NCBI RefSeq assembly: GCF_025949695.1
Contig: NZ_JAPDFL010000002.1
Coordinates: 124,001 to 188,000 of the forward strand
DNA length: 64,000 bases
Direction: 5' to 3'
Origin: Pararhodobacter zhoushanensis
Lineage (GTDB): Bacteria > Pseudomonadota > Alphaproteobacteria > Rhodobacterales > Rhodobacteraceae
The notes below the pieces were generated by a model. It did not search any database, was not told the DNA's origin, and was given only the letters and a program-made list of their open reading frames with translations. How positions within the stretch are numbered: position 1 is the stretch's first letter; the number at the start of each line of letters is the position of its first letter. The translations under genes and the position numbers were made by a program. Shown piece after piece: positions 7,931 through 17,038 of the stretch.

Positions 7931-8836
7931 ATGAAACCGCTTGAAGGCAAGGTTGCCATCATAACCGGCGCGGGCCGGGGCATCGGTCGCGCACTGGCAC
8001 TGGGGTACGCCGAGGCCGGCGCGAAAGTGGTGGTCAACGATCTGGGCACCGACCTGTCAGGTCAGGGCGACGGCAGCTCGCCCGCCGAAGAAGTCGTGCG
8101 CGAGATCGAGGCGATGGGTGGCGAGGCTGTCGCCGATGGCCATTCGGTCGCTGATCCGAAAGAGGCCGAAGGCATGGTCCGCACTGCGCTGGATCGTTTC
8201 GGGCGTCTGGACGCGGTGGTAAACAACGCGGGCATCGTGCGCGACGGGCTGTTCCACAAGATGAGCTATGACGCCTTTGACAGCGTGCTCAAGGTCCACC
8301 TCTACGGCAGCTACAACGTCAGCCGCGCCGCCGCCCCGGTGTTCCGTGAGCAAGGCTCGGGCGCTTACGTGCATTTCACCTCGACCGCCGGGCTGATCGG
8401 CAATCTGGGTCAGGCGAATTATGCCGCCGCCAAGGCCGGGATCGCCGGGCTGTCGCGCTCGATCTCCATCGACCTTGCGCGGTTCGGTGTGCGCTCGAAC
8501 TGCATCGCGCCGTTTGCGTTGACCCGGATGGTCACCTCGGTTCCCACCAACGACCCCGCCGGTTTTGCCGAAAAGCGCAAGCACATGACGGCGGAAAAGC
8601 TGGTGCCGATGAGCGTGTTTCTGGCCAGCGATGACGCCGCCGCTGTAAACGGTCAGGTCTTTGCCGTGCGCGGCAACGAGATCTTCGTCATGAGCCAGCC
8701 GCGCCCCGTCCGATCGCTGCACCGTTCGGAAGGATGGACGCAAGACAGCATCCGCGACGTGTTCATGCCCTCGGTCAAGCGCGATCTGACCGGGCCGGAA
8801 ACCACCATGGATGTCTTCCACTGGGACGCCATCTGA
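7931..8836 (+). CDS. SDR-family dehydrogenase resembling the (3R)-hydroxyacyl-CoA dehydrogenase unit of MFE-2
   Basis: The enzyme has 301 residues. A TGAGRGIG glycine motif (12-19) binds NAD(P), NNAG is at 98-101, and the catalytic Ser151 (HFTSTAGLIG), Tyr164 and Lys168 (YAAAK) are all present. The insert NDLGTDLSGQGDGSS after the second strand is typical of the peroxisomal multifunctional-enzyme type 2 dehydrogenases and of bacterial steroid or fatty-acid beta-oxidation homologues. It is longer than common FabG proteins by a C-terminal tail of about 50 residues. An AAGGAGA site precedes the ATG, and an acyl-CoA dehydrogenase gene follows three bases after the stop. Role as the third beta-oxidation step is inferred. 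Confidence 0.88.
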   Translation: MKPLEGKVAIITGAGRGIGRALALGYAEAGAKVVVNDLGTDLSGQGDGSSPAEEVVREIEAMGGEAVADGHSVADPKEAEGMVRTALDRFGRLDAVVNNAGIVRDGLFHKMSYDAFDSVLKVHLYGSYNVSRAAAPVFREQGSGAYVHFTSTAGLIGNLGQANYAAAKAGIAGLSRSISIDLARFGVRSNCIAPFALTRMVTSVPTNDPAGFAEKRKHMTAEKLVPMSVFLASDDAAAVNGQVFAVRGNEIFVMSQPRPVRSLHRSEGWTQDSIRDVFMPSVKRDLTGPETTMDVFHWDAI

Positions 8837-8839
8837 ACC

Positions 8840-10003
8840 ATGAGCCACGATCCGATCGACGCCCTGCTCGGCCCTGATGAGCGCGCCTTTCGCGCCGAGG
8901 TCCGCGCTTTCATCCACGACACGCTGCCCGCCTCGGCGCGCCGCAACGCCGACCTTGGCCGCCATGCGACGCGCGACGAGGTGATCTTGTGGCAAAAGGC
9001 GCTCTACGCGCGCGGGTGGGCCGCGCCCACATGGCCGGTCGAGCAGGGCGGCACGGGCTGGGACGCGGTGCGCGTCTATCTTTTCACGCTGGAATGCGGG
9101 CTGGGTGCGGCCCCCAAGGTGCCCGCCTTTGGCACCAAGATGATCGGCCCGGTGCTCTATACCTTCGGCTCGGACGCGCAGAAAGCCCGCTACTTGCCGC
9201 GCATCCTGCAGGCAGACGATTGGTGGTGTCAGGGCTTTTCCGAACCCGGCGCAGGCTCGGACCTTGCCGCGATCAAGACCCGCGCCGAGCGCACCGGCGA
9301 TCGCTATATCGTCAACGGGCAGAAGATCTGGACCACCAAGGCCCAGCACGCGAACCGCATGTTCGCGCTGGTGCGCACCACGACCGAGGCGCGACGCCAG
9401 CAGGGCATCTCGATGCTGCTGATCGACATGGACACGCCCGGGATCGAGCTGCGCCCGATCATCGGCATCGACGGCAGCCACAGCCTGAACGAGGTGTTCC
9501 TGACCGACGTGTCCGTCCCCGCCGAGAACCTCGTCGGGCAAGAGGGCAAAGGCTGGGATTATGCCCGCTTCCTGCTGGCCAATGAGCGCAGCGACATCAC
9601 CGGCGTTGGCCGTTCGCGCCGTCAGCTGGCGCGGCTGCGGACGATCCTTGGGCAAAGGGGCGCGGACCCTGTGCTGCTGGCCGAGATTGCCGAGGTGGAT
9701 ATCTCCCTCACCGCTTTGGAACTGACCGAACTGCGCTTCCTTGCCGCGCAGGCGCGCGGCGAGTCGCTTGGCGCGGGCGCATCCATCCTGAAACTGCGCG
9801 GCACCGAGATTCAGCAAGAACTGACCCGGTTGCTGCGGGAAGCTCTGGGCCCTGACGCGCTGCGCTTTGGCGCTGCGGCTACAGGGTCCGCCGAGGGCAT
9901 CGCCGAGGAATATCTCTATAACCGTGCGTCGACGATTTACGGCGGGTCCAGCGAGATCCAACGCAGCCTGATCGCCCGCGCTGCCATGGCGGAGGGCGCA
10001 TGA
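8840..10003 (+). CDS. Acyl-CoA dehydrogenase, long subunit type
   Basis: The protein has 387 residues with the full family pattern: WCQGFSEPGAGSDLAAIKTRAER around residues 130-155 (FAD and substrate contact), GDRYIVNGQKIWTTKAQHA, and the C-terminal NRASTIYGGSSEIQRSLIARA. The latter contains the flavin-binding GGSSEIQ motif. The usual catalytic Glu of straight-chain enzymes is not evident in its common place, as often seen in the heterotetrameric dehydrogenases of steroid and alicyclic catabolism. The next gene encodes a second dehydrogenase subunit and overlaps by four bases (ATGA), so an alpha2-beta2 enzyme is likely. Confidence 0.9.
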   Translation: MSHDPIDALLGPDERAFRAEVRAFIHDTLPASARRNADLGRHATRDEVILWQKALYARGWAAPTWPVEQGGTGWDAVRVYLFTLECGLGAAPKVPAFGTKMIGPVLYTFGSDAQKARYLPRILQADDWWCQGFSEPGAGSDLAAIKTRAERTGDRYIVNGQKIWTTKAQHANRMFALVRTTTEARRQQGISMLLIDMDTPGIELRPIIGIDGSHSLNEVFLTDVSVPAENLVGQEGKGWDYARFLLANERSDITGVGRSRRQLARLRTILGQRGADPVLLAEIAEVDISLTALELTELRFLAAQARGESLGAGASILKLRGTEIQQELTRLLREALGPDALRFGAAATGSAEGIAEEYLYNRASTIYGGSSEIQRSLIARAAMAEGA

Positions 10004-11003
10004 GCCTGCTCGATCTCTTTCAACCCGACAGCGACGGTGACGCGCTGGCCGAAGCCGGCGCGCGCTGGCTGACGCAGGCTTATGTGGCCGACGCTACGGG
10101 GTTTTCTGTGCCGATGTGGTCGCAAATGGCGGCGTCTGGCTGGAGCGCGCTGCGGCTGCCGGAAGCCTGCGGCGGGCTGGATCTGGGCCTGTCCAGCTGC
10201 TTGCCCTTGGTGGCTGAACTGGGGGCGGCTAGTGTGCGCGAGCCTATCGTGGAAAGCGCGCTGATCGCGGCGCCGCTGGCAGCGCGTGCCGCGGCGGATG
10301 CCGACTTTCTTGGCGGTCTGGCCGAGGGCCACCGCCTTTGTGTGTTGATCGACGACCCGTCGCTGCCCGTTCCGGGGGGCAACGAGATCACCGACCTGCT
10401 GATCTACGATGCCGAACGCGCAGAGCTGGCGCTGTGCCCCGCCAGCACGGCCCCCGGCGCGGTCTGGCTCAGCATGGACGGGCGGCGCATGGCCGACCGC
10501 CCGCGTCCGCAGTCCGGCACGGTTCTGCTCAGCGGCGACGCCGCGCATCAGGCCGTCGCTCTGGCCCGCGCGGAACGCCGCGCCTGCCTTGCCACCGAAG
10601 GCTGTGGCGCGATGCAGCACGCGCTGGGGCTGACCGCGCGCTATCTGTCCGAGCGGCAGCAATTCGGCCAGCCCCTTGCGCAGTTTCAGGCGCTGCAACA
10701 CCGCCTTGCCGACATGCTGGTCGAGCTGGAACTGACCCGCAGCGCCGCCGCAATCCTGACGGCGCATGACACCCCCCAGCCCTGCGCGACAGCGCGCTGG
10801 CGCAGATCACCCGCGCGCTGCGCCGTGTCGGTGAAGCGGCGGTCCAGCTGCACGGCGGCATGGGCATGACGGCTGACATGGAAATCGGCGGGGTGTTCAA
10901 GCGCATGCTGCACCTTGCCTCGGCCCTCGGCGGCGAAACCGCGCCGCGTGGCCGCCTTACCCGCGCGCTGGCTGCGCGTATCGAACAGGAGCACCGCCCA
11001 TGA
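10000..11003 (+). CDS. Acyl-CoA dehydrogenase second subunit, with an apparent -1 frameshift
   Basis: The first frame runs from the ATG at 10000 and stops at 10869 with nonsense after ILTAHDTP. The other frame continues the family C-terminus perfectly (ALRDSALAQITRALRR, AVQLHGGMGMTADMEIGG, FKRMLHLA) and ends in a TGA at 11003 that overlaps the next ATG. Adding one C to the C6 run at 10772-10777 restores a single protein of about 334 residues. The N-terminal half (LPEACGGLDLGLSSCLPLVAELG) is shorter than a usual dehydrogenase, as in the beta subunits of heteromeric enzymes. A homopolymer sequencing error is the simplest reading; a true pseudogene is possible. Confidence 0.8.
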
Positions 11004-11860
11004 CCATCACCGAACGAGGCCTGCTGGGCTGGAAGTTCGCCCCGATCCCTTTCCGCGTAACCGCGCGCGACGCCATCGTGTTCGGGCTGAGTCTGGGTCT
11101 GGGCAGTGCGCCGACCGACGCGCGCCAGTTGCGGCATGTGTATGAAAACGGACTGGTCCCTTACCCCACAATGCCGGTTGTGCTCGGCTCGCCCGGCATG
11201 TGGTTCGGCGATGCAGGCCTTGATGCCCGCAAGGTGCTGCACGGCGCACAGGCGCTTGAGGTGCTGGCCCCGGTGCCGCTGGACACCGATCTGGTCGCGC
11301 TGAATGCGGTGAGTGATCTGGTGGACCGGGGGCCAGACAAGGGTGCGGTGGTCGAGGTCACGCGCCGGATCGAAACGGCCGATGGTGCGCCGGTGGCCAA
11401 GGTCGTCTCGACCTATATGTGCATGGGTGACGGCGGGTTTGGCGGGTCGAAAACCCGTGCCGCCACCGCGCCTGTCTCTCACCCCGGGCGCGACGCCGAC
11501 CTTCGCGCCACCATCCCCACCCTGCCCCAAGCCGCGCTGCTTTACCGGCTCAACGGCGACCTGAACCCGCTGCACGCCGACCCGGCAATGGCCGCAAGGC
11601 TGGGCTTTGATCGTCCGATCCTGCACGGGCTCTGCACGCTGGGCCACACGGCCCGCGCCTTGATCGACACCCTGTGCGACGGCGACGCCACGCGGCTTCG
11701 CAGCCTCTCTGCCAAGATGAGCCGCCCGGTCTTTCCCGGCGAAACGCTGGAAGTGTCGATCTGGCGCGAAGGGGGTCAGGTGCTCTTTGAAACCGCCGTC
11801 GCCGAGCGCGGCGTGACCGTGCTCTCGGGCGGGTGCATCGGGCTGGAGGGGATGGCATGA
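11000..11860 (+). CDS. MaoC-type (R)-specific enoyl-CoA hydratase, double hot-dog
   Basis: The enzyme has 286 residues and two hot-dog halves, like the hydratase-2 unit of MFE-2. The second half carries the active-site signature YRLNGDLNPLHADP (about 176-189) with the catalytic Asp and His, followed by GFDRPILHGLCTLG. The N-terminal half (VVLGSPGMWFGDAGLD) lacks these residues, as usual for this class. It adds water to trans-2-enoyl-CoA to give the (3R)-hydroxy form, which would suit the MFE-2-like SDR at 7931. ATGA overlaps link it to the genes on both sides. Confidence 0.9.
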   Translation: MTITERGLLGWKFAPIPFRVTARDAIVFGLSLGLGSAPTDARQLRHVYENGLVPYPTMPVVLGSPGMWFGDAGLDARKVLHGAQALEVLAPVPLDTDLVALNAVSDLVDRGPDKGAVVEVTRRIETADGAPVAKVVSTYMCMGDGGFGGSKTRAATAPVSHPGRDADLRATIPTLPQAALLYRLNGDLNPLHADPAMAARLGFDRPILHGLCTLGHTARALIDTLCDGDATRLRSLSAKMSRPVFPGETLEVSIWREGGQVLFETAVAERGVTVLSGGCIGLEGMA

Positions 11861-12663
11861 GCACCGTTCTGCGCGATCTCAAGGACGGCGTGCTCACCGT
11901 GACGCTCAACCGCCCCGAGCGCCGGAATGCCTGGACCGGCGAGATGGAGACGGCACTGCGCGCCGCCCTGACCGACGCCACCCACAACCCCGAGGTGCGG
12001 GTGGTCGTGCTGACCGGCGCGGGGGCTGCGTTTTGTGCGGGGGCGGATGCCGAGTTCCTCAGACAGTTGCGCAGTGGTGCGGCGACACTCACCGAGGCAG
12101 AGGCCAACCCCTGGCCCGAGGCGCGGCCTGAGTTCAAAGGCAAATTCGCCATGCCCGCCGCGCTGCCCAAGCCGGTGATCGCCGCGATCAATGGCCCCGC
12201 CGTCGGCATCGGCTATGCACTGGCGCTCTACAGCGACATCCGGCTGGCCAGTGAAAGCGGGGCGTTCATCGCCTCGTTCGCGCGGATGGGGCTGATCGCG
12301 GAAAAGGGTATCGACTGGGCGCTGGCGGGGATCGTCGGCCACGGGCGCGCGGCGGAATTGTTGCTGTCGGGGCGCAAGATGGGGGCCGCCGAGGCGCTGA
12401 GGATCGGGCTGGTCACCAGCGTTTTCCGCGATGACGCCTTTCGGGCCGCCGTGCAGGACTATGCCGCCGAGATCGCCGCCAAGGTTTCGCCCCGCTCGGC
12501 TGCCGTGATCAAACGCCAGCTGCAGGGTCTGCGCTTTGACCCGCCCGCAGAGATCCTCGCGCGCGGGGATCGCGAACTGGCCGCGAGCCTGCAAAGCGCC
12601 GATTTCCGCGAGGCAATGGCGGCGATGTCCGAACGCCGCCCGCCGGTGTTTCCCAAACCGTGA
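11857..12663 (+). CDS. Enoyl-CoA hydratase/isomerase family (crotonase) protein
   Basis: The product has 268 residues from the ATG at 11857, which overlaps the stop of the MaoC gene; a longer upstream frame is rejected because it lies inside that gene. Crotonase features are VTLNRPERRNAWTGEM near the N-terminus, the oxyanion-hole stretch GAGAAFCAGADAEFL (about 51-65), and PVIAAINGPAVGIGYALAL. At the place of the second catalytic Glu, ARMGLIAEKGIDWAL has a Glu followed by Lys, a known variant. Having both an R-specific and an S-type hydratase in one operon suggests two hydration or ring-opening steps. Confidence 0.9.
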   Translation: MSTVLRDLKDGVLTVTLNRPERRNAWTGEMETALRAALTDATHNPEVRVVVLTGAGAAFCAGADAEFLRQLRSGAATLTEAEANPWPEARPEFKGKFAMPAALPKPVIAAINGPAVGIGYALALYSDIRLASESGAFIASFARMGLIAEKGIDWALAGIVGHGRAAELLLSGRKMGAAEALRIGLVTSVFRDDAFRAAVQDYAAEIAAKVSPRSAAVIKRQLQGLRFDPPAEILARGDRELAASLQSADFREAMAAMSERRPPVFPKP

Positions 12664-12667
12664 AGAC

Positions 12668-12685
12668 CCCGGGCGTCAGCCCGGG
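12668..12685. terminator. Hairpin between convergent genes
   Basis: CCCGGGC (12668-12674) and GCCCGGG (12679-12685) pair around GTCA. It lies where the plus-strand catabolic operon meets the minus-strand ligase gene and could end transcription from both sides; there is no clear T-run. Confidence 0.45.
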
Positions 12686-14211
12686 ACCACCGCCTCGCGC
12701 AGTTTGCGCTTCATTAGCTTGCCGCTTTCCTCACGCGGCAGCGTGTCCACAAACGTGAACCGGCGCGGCAGCTTGTAGCGCGCCAGCGAGGCGGCCATGA
12801 ACGCTGTCAGGTCCGCTTCGCTGGGGTGCGCACCCTCAGCGGCCTGCACCCAAGCCGCGACAATCTCGCCGAATTCCGGGTCGGGCAGACCGACAATCGC
12901 GCAATCCGCAACGCCGGGGTGTTGCACCAGAATGGACTCAATCTCGGCCGGATAGATATTGCTGCCGCCGTAGATGATCATGTCGCGCTTGCGGTCGCCC
13001 AGATAGAGGAACCCGTCCGCGTCCAGCCAGCCCACATCGCCCAGACTGATGAACCCGTCTTTCTCGGACTCGTCCCGCGCATCGGGATGGTTGATATAGG
13101 TGAAATCGGCGTAGTTCGGGTTGCGCACATAGATCTCGCCGGTCTCGCCTTCCGGCAGGATCGTGTCATCCTCGCCCAGAATGCGCACCTCGGCCCCGTC
13201 GACAATCCGGCCCACGGTGCCCGGATGCGCCAGCCATTCCTCGGAACTGCAATGCATGGCGATGCCAACCTCGGTGCCGCCGTAAACCTCGTGCAGGATC
13301 GGTCCCCACCAGTCGATCATCGCCTTTTTCACGTCCACCGGACAGGCCGACGCTGTGTGACTGACCCAGCGCAGCGAGGACAGATCATAGCGCGCGCGCA
13401 CTTCGGGCGGCAGTTTCAGCAGCTTGATGAACATGGTCGGCACAGCGGTGATCGTGTTGATGCGGTGCTTTTCGATCAGCGCCAGAAATTCCTCAGGATC
13501 AAAGCGCGGGGCCAGCACCAGCAGCTCGCCCTTGGTCGCGGCATACCGCGCAAAGCCGCCCGGCGAGGCGTGATAGAGCGGCGTGACCATCAGGGTACGG
13601 ACATCGGGGGCAAGCCCGTAGGTGTCAACAAAGCAGCGGATGTTGCGGGCCAGCAGCGCGGCATCCATCGGCACGCGCTTGACGCCCTTGGGACGGCCCG
13701 TGGTGCCCGATGTATAGATGATCGCCCCGCGCGTTGCGGCGTCAGGAGCGGACCGCGGCGGATGGGCGGCGATGAGAGCTTCCCAGTCCAGCACCCCCGC
13801 GGGCACGGCGCAGGCCTCAGGCGGCAAGCGAAAGGCGGCGGCGGTCGCGTTGGGCGTGGCGGAGACCACAACGCGCAGGCCTTTGGGCAGCACCAGACCC
13901 GGCGTCCTGAGCAGGTCAGCCTGCGCGACCAGCAGATCCGGTTTGCAGTCTTCCAGCACATACAGGATCTCGGGCGCGGTCGAGTGCCAGTTGATCGGCA
14001 CTGAAAACGCCCCGATCTTTTGCGCGGCGATCGAGGCCTCAATGAACGGCGTGTCGTTGCGCATCAGGATGGCAACCGTCGCCCCCTCGGCCAGACCCAT
14101 CGCGCCGAATCCCGTCGCAGCCGAGCTGGCGCGGCGCTGCAACTCGGCCTGATCCAGCGTTGTATCGGGCGTAATGATCGCTGCAAGGCGCTCTGCCGGT
14201 TGTGCTGACAC
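12676..14211 (-). CDS. Acyl-CoA synthetase / AMP-dependent ligase
   Basis: The protein has 511 residues starting at a GTG (14211) behind GGGGAGG. The ANL-superfamily core motifs are present: GAIIYTSGTTGRPKGVKR (P-loop, near residue 165), HEVYGGTEVGIAMH, the LGDVGWLDADGFLYLGDRKRDMI hinge region, and a C-terminal ESGKLMKRKLR with the adenylation Lys. It activates a carboxylic acid with ATP and CoA, presumably the acid imported by the adjacent TRAP systems. It is read divergently from the GntR gene at 14336, and the promoter between them carries the FadR-type operator. Confidence 0.92.
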   Translation of the reverse strand: MSAQPAERLAAIITPDTTLDQAELQRRASSAATGFGAMGLAEGATVAILMRNDTPFIEASIAAQKIGAFSVPINWHSTAPEILYVLEDCKPDLLVAQADLLRTPGLVLPKGLRVVVSATPNATAAAFRLPPEACAVPAGVLDWEALIAAHPPRSAPDAATRGAIIYTSGTTGRPKGVKRVPMDAALLARNIRCFVDTYGLAPDVRTLMVTPLYHASPGGFARYAATKGELLVLAPRFDPEEFLALIEKHRINTITAVPTMFIKLLKLPPEVRARYDLSSLRWVSHTASACPVDVKKAMIDWWGPILHEVYGGTEVGIAMHCSSEEWLAHPGTVGRIVDGAEVRILGEDDTILPEGETGEIYVRNPNYADFTYINHPDARDESEKDGFISLGDVGWLDADGFLYLGDRKRDMIIYGGSNIYPAEIESILVQHPGVADCAIVGLPDPEFGEIVAAWVQAAEGAHPSEADLTAFMAASLARYKLPRRFTFVDTLPREESGKLMKRKLREAVVPG

Positions 14212-14244
14212 GCTGTGCCTCCCCCTCGGTATTGGTTTGGGCTA

Positions 14245-14273
14245 ATCTATAAATGGTAGAACCAATAAGTCAA
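14245..14273 (-). promoter_or_regulatory. Promoter of the acyl-CoA ligase gene with FadR-type operator
   Basis: On the minus strand TTGACT (14273-14268) and ATAGAT (14250-14245) are 17 bases apart. TGGTAGAACCA (14254-14264 on plus) lies inside the spacer, so bound regulator would block RNA polymerase. This is the same arrangement as at 2505 and 20484. Confidence 0.6.
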
Positions 14274-14335
14274 CTGACCCTTGCCACACTGGTATGATTG
14301 AGCCGATAATTGGGCAACGTCATAAGGAGAGCAGT

Positions 14336-15061
14336 ATGAATTCCGGTTTGGGTTTCCGACCCGTCAAAACGAAACGCGCTTTTGAGGAGGTCTGCGACCA
14401 GATCCGATCCGAGATTCAGGCCGGCCGAATCGCTGCGGGTGACAAGCTGCCCTCAGAGCGCGATCTGGCCGAGCAGTTGCAGGTCAGCCGCGCCACCGTG
14501 CGCGAGGCGTTCCGCACGCTGGAAATCGGCGGCGTGCTGTCGCTGCTCAAGGGCGTCAAGGGCGGCGCGGTGGTGATGCGTGGCGATGCCAAGCCGATCA
14601 CGCAGACGATCACCGACCTGTTGTCGCTGGGAGGGCTGTCGCTGGCCGACTACACCGAGGCCCGTACCTCGCTGCAAAAGGAGATCATCCGGCTGGCCTG
14701 CGAACGCGCCACGCCTGAGGATTTCGCCGCCCTCGAGGCCAACATCGCCGCCACGCGCGAAAAGACCACCGAGGCGCAGATCGAGGACCGCACGGCGCTG
14801 ACGGTCGAATTCTACGCCCTGCTCGCCCGGGCCACGAAGAACAAGGCGATGGAGCTGCTGATGTCGGCGGTGACCGAGCCTCTGGCTTACTACATCCGCC
14901 AGATCGGGGTCGACCGGACCTGGGATGTGGCCGAGTCGCGCACCAAGGTCGTCAACCACATCCGGGCGCGTGATGTTGCGGCGGCGGTGGCGGAAATGTC
15001 GTCCCATATGGAGCGTTTGCACGCCTATATGCTGTCACGCCAGCCCGTCGCGCCCGCGTAA
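14336..15061 (+). CDS. FadR-subfamily GntR regulator (2 of 3)
   Basis: The protein has 241 residues from the ATG at 14336, placed seven bases after AAGGAGA; an upstream ATG at 14294 has no such site. The winged helix contains GDKLPSERDLAEQLQVSRA and TVREAFRTLEIGGVL, nearly the same recognition helix as the two other GntR proteins of the window. The C-terminal helical domain has FYALLARATKN where FCD proteins usually have Phe-His. It sits between the divergent ligase gene and the second TRAP operon, and both have the repeated 11-mer in their promoters, so it is a good candidate for the protein that binds there. Confidence 0.9.
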   Translation: MNSGLGFRPVKTKRAFEEVCDQIRSEIQAGRIAAGDKLPSERDLAEQLQVSRATVREAFRTLEIGGVLSLLKGVKGGAVVMRGDAKPITQTITDLLSLGGLSLADYTEARTSLQKEIIRLACERATPEDFAALEANIAATREKTTEAQIEDRTALTVEFYALLARATKNKAMELLMSAVTEPLAYYIRQIGVDRTWDVAESRTKVVNHIRARDVAAAVAEMSSHMERLHAYMLSRQPVAPA

Positions 15062-15097
15062 TCGCGGGCAAAGATGACTGTGCAAGGAAGGTTTACC

Positions 15098-15130
15098 TTG
15101 CATTGCTTAAATGGTTAGGCCATTCATTCG
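15098..15130 (+). promoter_or_regulatory. Promoter region of the second TRAP operon with FadR-type operator
   Basis: TGGTTAGGCCA (15112-15122) is a variant of the repeated operator with perfect outer arms. A TTGCAT box (15098-15103) precedes it; the -10 box is weak. An ATG inside this element could open a longer frame for the next gene, but this is not a plausible start. Confidence 0.5.
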
Positions 15131-15161
15131 TCAGTCCGATGCCAGCGGGAGGAGCGAGCGA

Positions 15162-15701
15162 ATGGTACGCCAAGGCGTCCGAAAGGCGATTGACGCGCTG
15201 ATCACTGTCGATCTGGTGATCGCCGGTCTGGCCCTTATGGCCATGCTGGTCCACGTCGTGCTCGACGTGATCCTGCGCGAAGTCCACGTCCCGTTCTCGG
15301 GGACGCTGGAAATCGTGTCCTTCTGGTACATGGTGGCACTGGTATTTCTGGCGATCCCGGTCGCGCAGGCCCATGGCCACCATATCAAGGTCGAGCTGTT
15401 CACCGTCGCCATCTCGCCTCGTGTGCAAAAGATGATCGACATCGTGGTGTTGCTTGCCTGCGCCGCGCTGTTGGTGGTGTTTGTCTGGGTATCGGTCGAG
15501 GAAGCCCTGCGCCAGACCAGCCGTCACGCCATGGTCGAGGCGGGCACCGGCACCATCGCCGTCTGGCCGACGCGCTGGCTGGTGCCGCTCTCAATGGCGA
15601 CCACCTGCCTGATCTGCGTGATGCAGGCCTGTGATCTTGTCCGTTCGCTGATCACCGGCATCGAACCCCCTACCCATGCACGGAAATCCCTTGATGTCTG
15701 A
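15162..15701 (+). CDS. dctQ: TRAP transporter small permease, DctQ type (second system)
   Basis: The protein has 179 residues from the ATG at 15162, which follows GGGAGGA; the in-frame ATG at 15111 lies in the operator. It has four hydrophobic segments, with VDLVIAGLALMAMLVHVVLDV as the first, and VWPTRWLVPLSMATTCLICVMQ as the last, matching DctQ. It anchors the TRAP importer together with DctM. Its 3' end overlaps the start of dctM by eight bases. Order here is Q-M-P, in contrast to P-Q-M in the first system at 2559. Confidence 0.88.
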   Translation: MVRQGVRKAIDALITVDLVIAGLALMAMLVHVVLDVILREVHVPFSGTLEIVSFWYMVALVFLAIPVAQAHGHHIKVELFTVAISPRVQKMIDIVVLLACAALLVVFVWVSVEEALRQTSRHAMVEAGTGTIAVWPTRWLVPLSMATTCLICVMQACDLVRSLITGIEPPTHARKSLDV

Positions 15702-17001
15702 TGTCGCAATCGGGGGCTTTGGCCTCGCCGCCATTCTTGTTCTGCTGGCGCTGCGCGTGCCGATTGCCTTTGCGCTGATCAGCGTGTCGCTGGCGGGCAT
15801 CTGGGCACTGCTGGGCGAGCGTCCGGCGCTGGGTTCGCTGCGCACCATCCCCTATCAGTTCGTCGCCCACTGGTCGCTTTCAGCGATCCCGATGTTCCTG
15901 CTGATGGGGTCGGTGGCCTATCACTCGGGCCTTGTCAGTTCGCTCTATACTGCCGCGCGCCTGTGGCTCTGCCGTTTGCCCGGCGGGTTGGCGATTGCGT
16001 CGAATTTCGCCTGCGCGGGCTTTGCCGCCGCGTCGGGCTCGTCTGTTGCCACCGCGTCGGCCATGGGCCGCATCGCGGTGCCCGAGATGCTGCGCTATCG
16101 CTACGATCCGGGTCTGGCGACCGGGGTGGTCGCGGCGGCCGGCACATTGGGCTCTCTGATCCCGCCGTCGATCCTGATGATCCTGTATGGCACCTTTGCC
16201 GAGGCTTCGATTGGCCAGTTGATGATCGCGGGGATCCTGCCCGGCCTGCTGACCGCCGGGATCTATGCCGCGATGATCTGGATCCGCTGCGTTCTCAATC
16301 CTGACCTTGCCCCGCCCGTTGACCTGAACCCCACCTGGCGCGAGCGGTTCGGGTCGCTGGCCAAAGTCTGGCCGATGCCCCTGCTCATTCTGGGCGTGAT
16401 CGGCGGGCTTTACGGCGGCTATGTCACCGCGACCGAGGCCGGGGCGCTGGGTGCGTTCCTCTCCATCGTCATCGCCGCGCTCTATCGCCGCCTGACCTGG
16501 ACCGTGATGCGCGAAAGCATCATGGATACGATCACCGGCACCGCTGTGATCTTCTTCGTCTCCATCGGCGCCGTGTTGCTGTCACGCTTCATCGCGCTGT
16601 CGGGCGTGCCGACCTTCATCGTCGATCTTTTCGGCGCAGGCGGGCTTGAAGGCTACGCGGTCGTGCTGTTCTGCGGGCTGGTGTTCCTGTTTCTGGGCAT
16701 GTTCCTGGACCCCATCGGCCTGATGCTGATCGCCCTGCCGGTCATGCTGCCGATCATCGAGCAAAGCGGCTTTGATCTGATCTGGTTCGGCATCCTGACC
16801 ATCAAATTTGTCGAGATCGGGCTGATTACCCCTCCTGTCGGGCTGTCGGTCTACACGATCAAGACCGTGGTCGGCGACAAGGTCGCCCTCACCCAGATTT
16901 TCCGCGGCATCGGCTGGTTCCTTGTGTGCGAATTGCTGGTCGTGGTGCTGCTGGTGGTCTTTCCGCAGATCGCGCTGTTTCTGCCGGGCTTGATGCGCTG
17001 A
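15694..17001 (+). CDS. dctM: TRAP transporter large permease, DctM type (second system)
   Basis: The ATG at 15694 (MSDVAIGGFGLA) is chosen because it gives 435 residues, the same length and N-terminal alignment as the first DctM; an ATG six codons earlier is possible. About twelve membrane segments are expected. Motifs shared with the first DctM are ALRVPIAFAL, HWSLSAIPMFLLMGS, SVATASAMGRIAVPEM, GTLGSLIPPSILMILY and FVEIGLITPPVGLSVY. It is the channel subunit of a sodium-driven organic-acid importer, encoded between its DctQ and DctP partners. Confidence 0.92.
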   Translation: MSDVAIGGFGLAAILVLLALRVPIAFALISVSLAGIWALLGERPALGSLRTIPYQFVAHWSLSAIPMFLLMGSVAYHSGLVSSLYTAARLWLCRLPGGLAIASNFACAGFAAASGSSVATASAMGRIAVPEMLRYRYDPGLATGVVAAAGTLGSLIPPSILMILYGTFAEASIGQLMIAGILPGLLTAGIYAAMIWIRCVLNPDLAPPVDLNPTWRERFGSLAKVWPMPLLILGVIGGLYGGYVTATEAGALGAFLSIVIAALYRRLTWTVMRESIMDTITGTAVIFFVSIGAVLLSRFIALSGVPTFIVDLFGAGGLEGYAVVLFCGLVFLFLGMFLDPIGLMLIALPVMLPIIEQSGFDLIWFGILTIKFVEIGLITPPVGLSVYTIKTVVGDKVALTQIFRGIGWFLVCELLVVVLLVVFPQIALFLPGLMR

Positions 17002-17038
17002 GCCCGGATCTAACCAACCTGAGGAGGAGGACACGGAC

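Noticed and set aside
8057..9961. 634-codon open frame on the minus strand
   Set aside because: Antisense shadow of the SDR and acyl-CoA dehydrogenase genes, without start signal or domain.
15111..15161. Earlier ATG for the second DctQ
   Set aside because: It lies within the operator; the ATG at 15162 has a strong ribosome site and the expected protein start.
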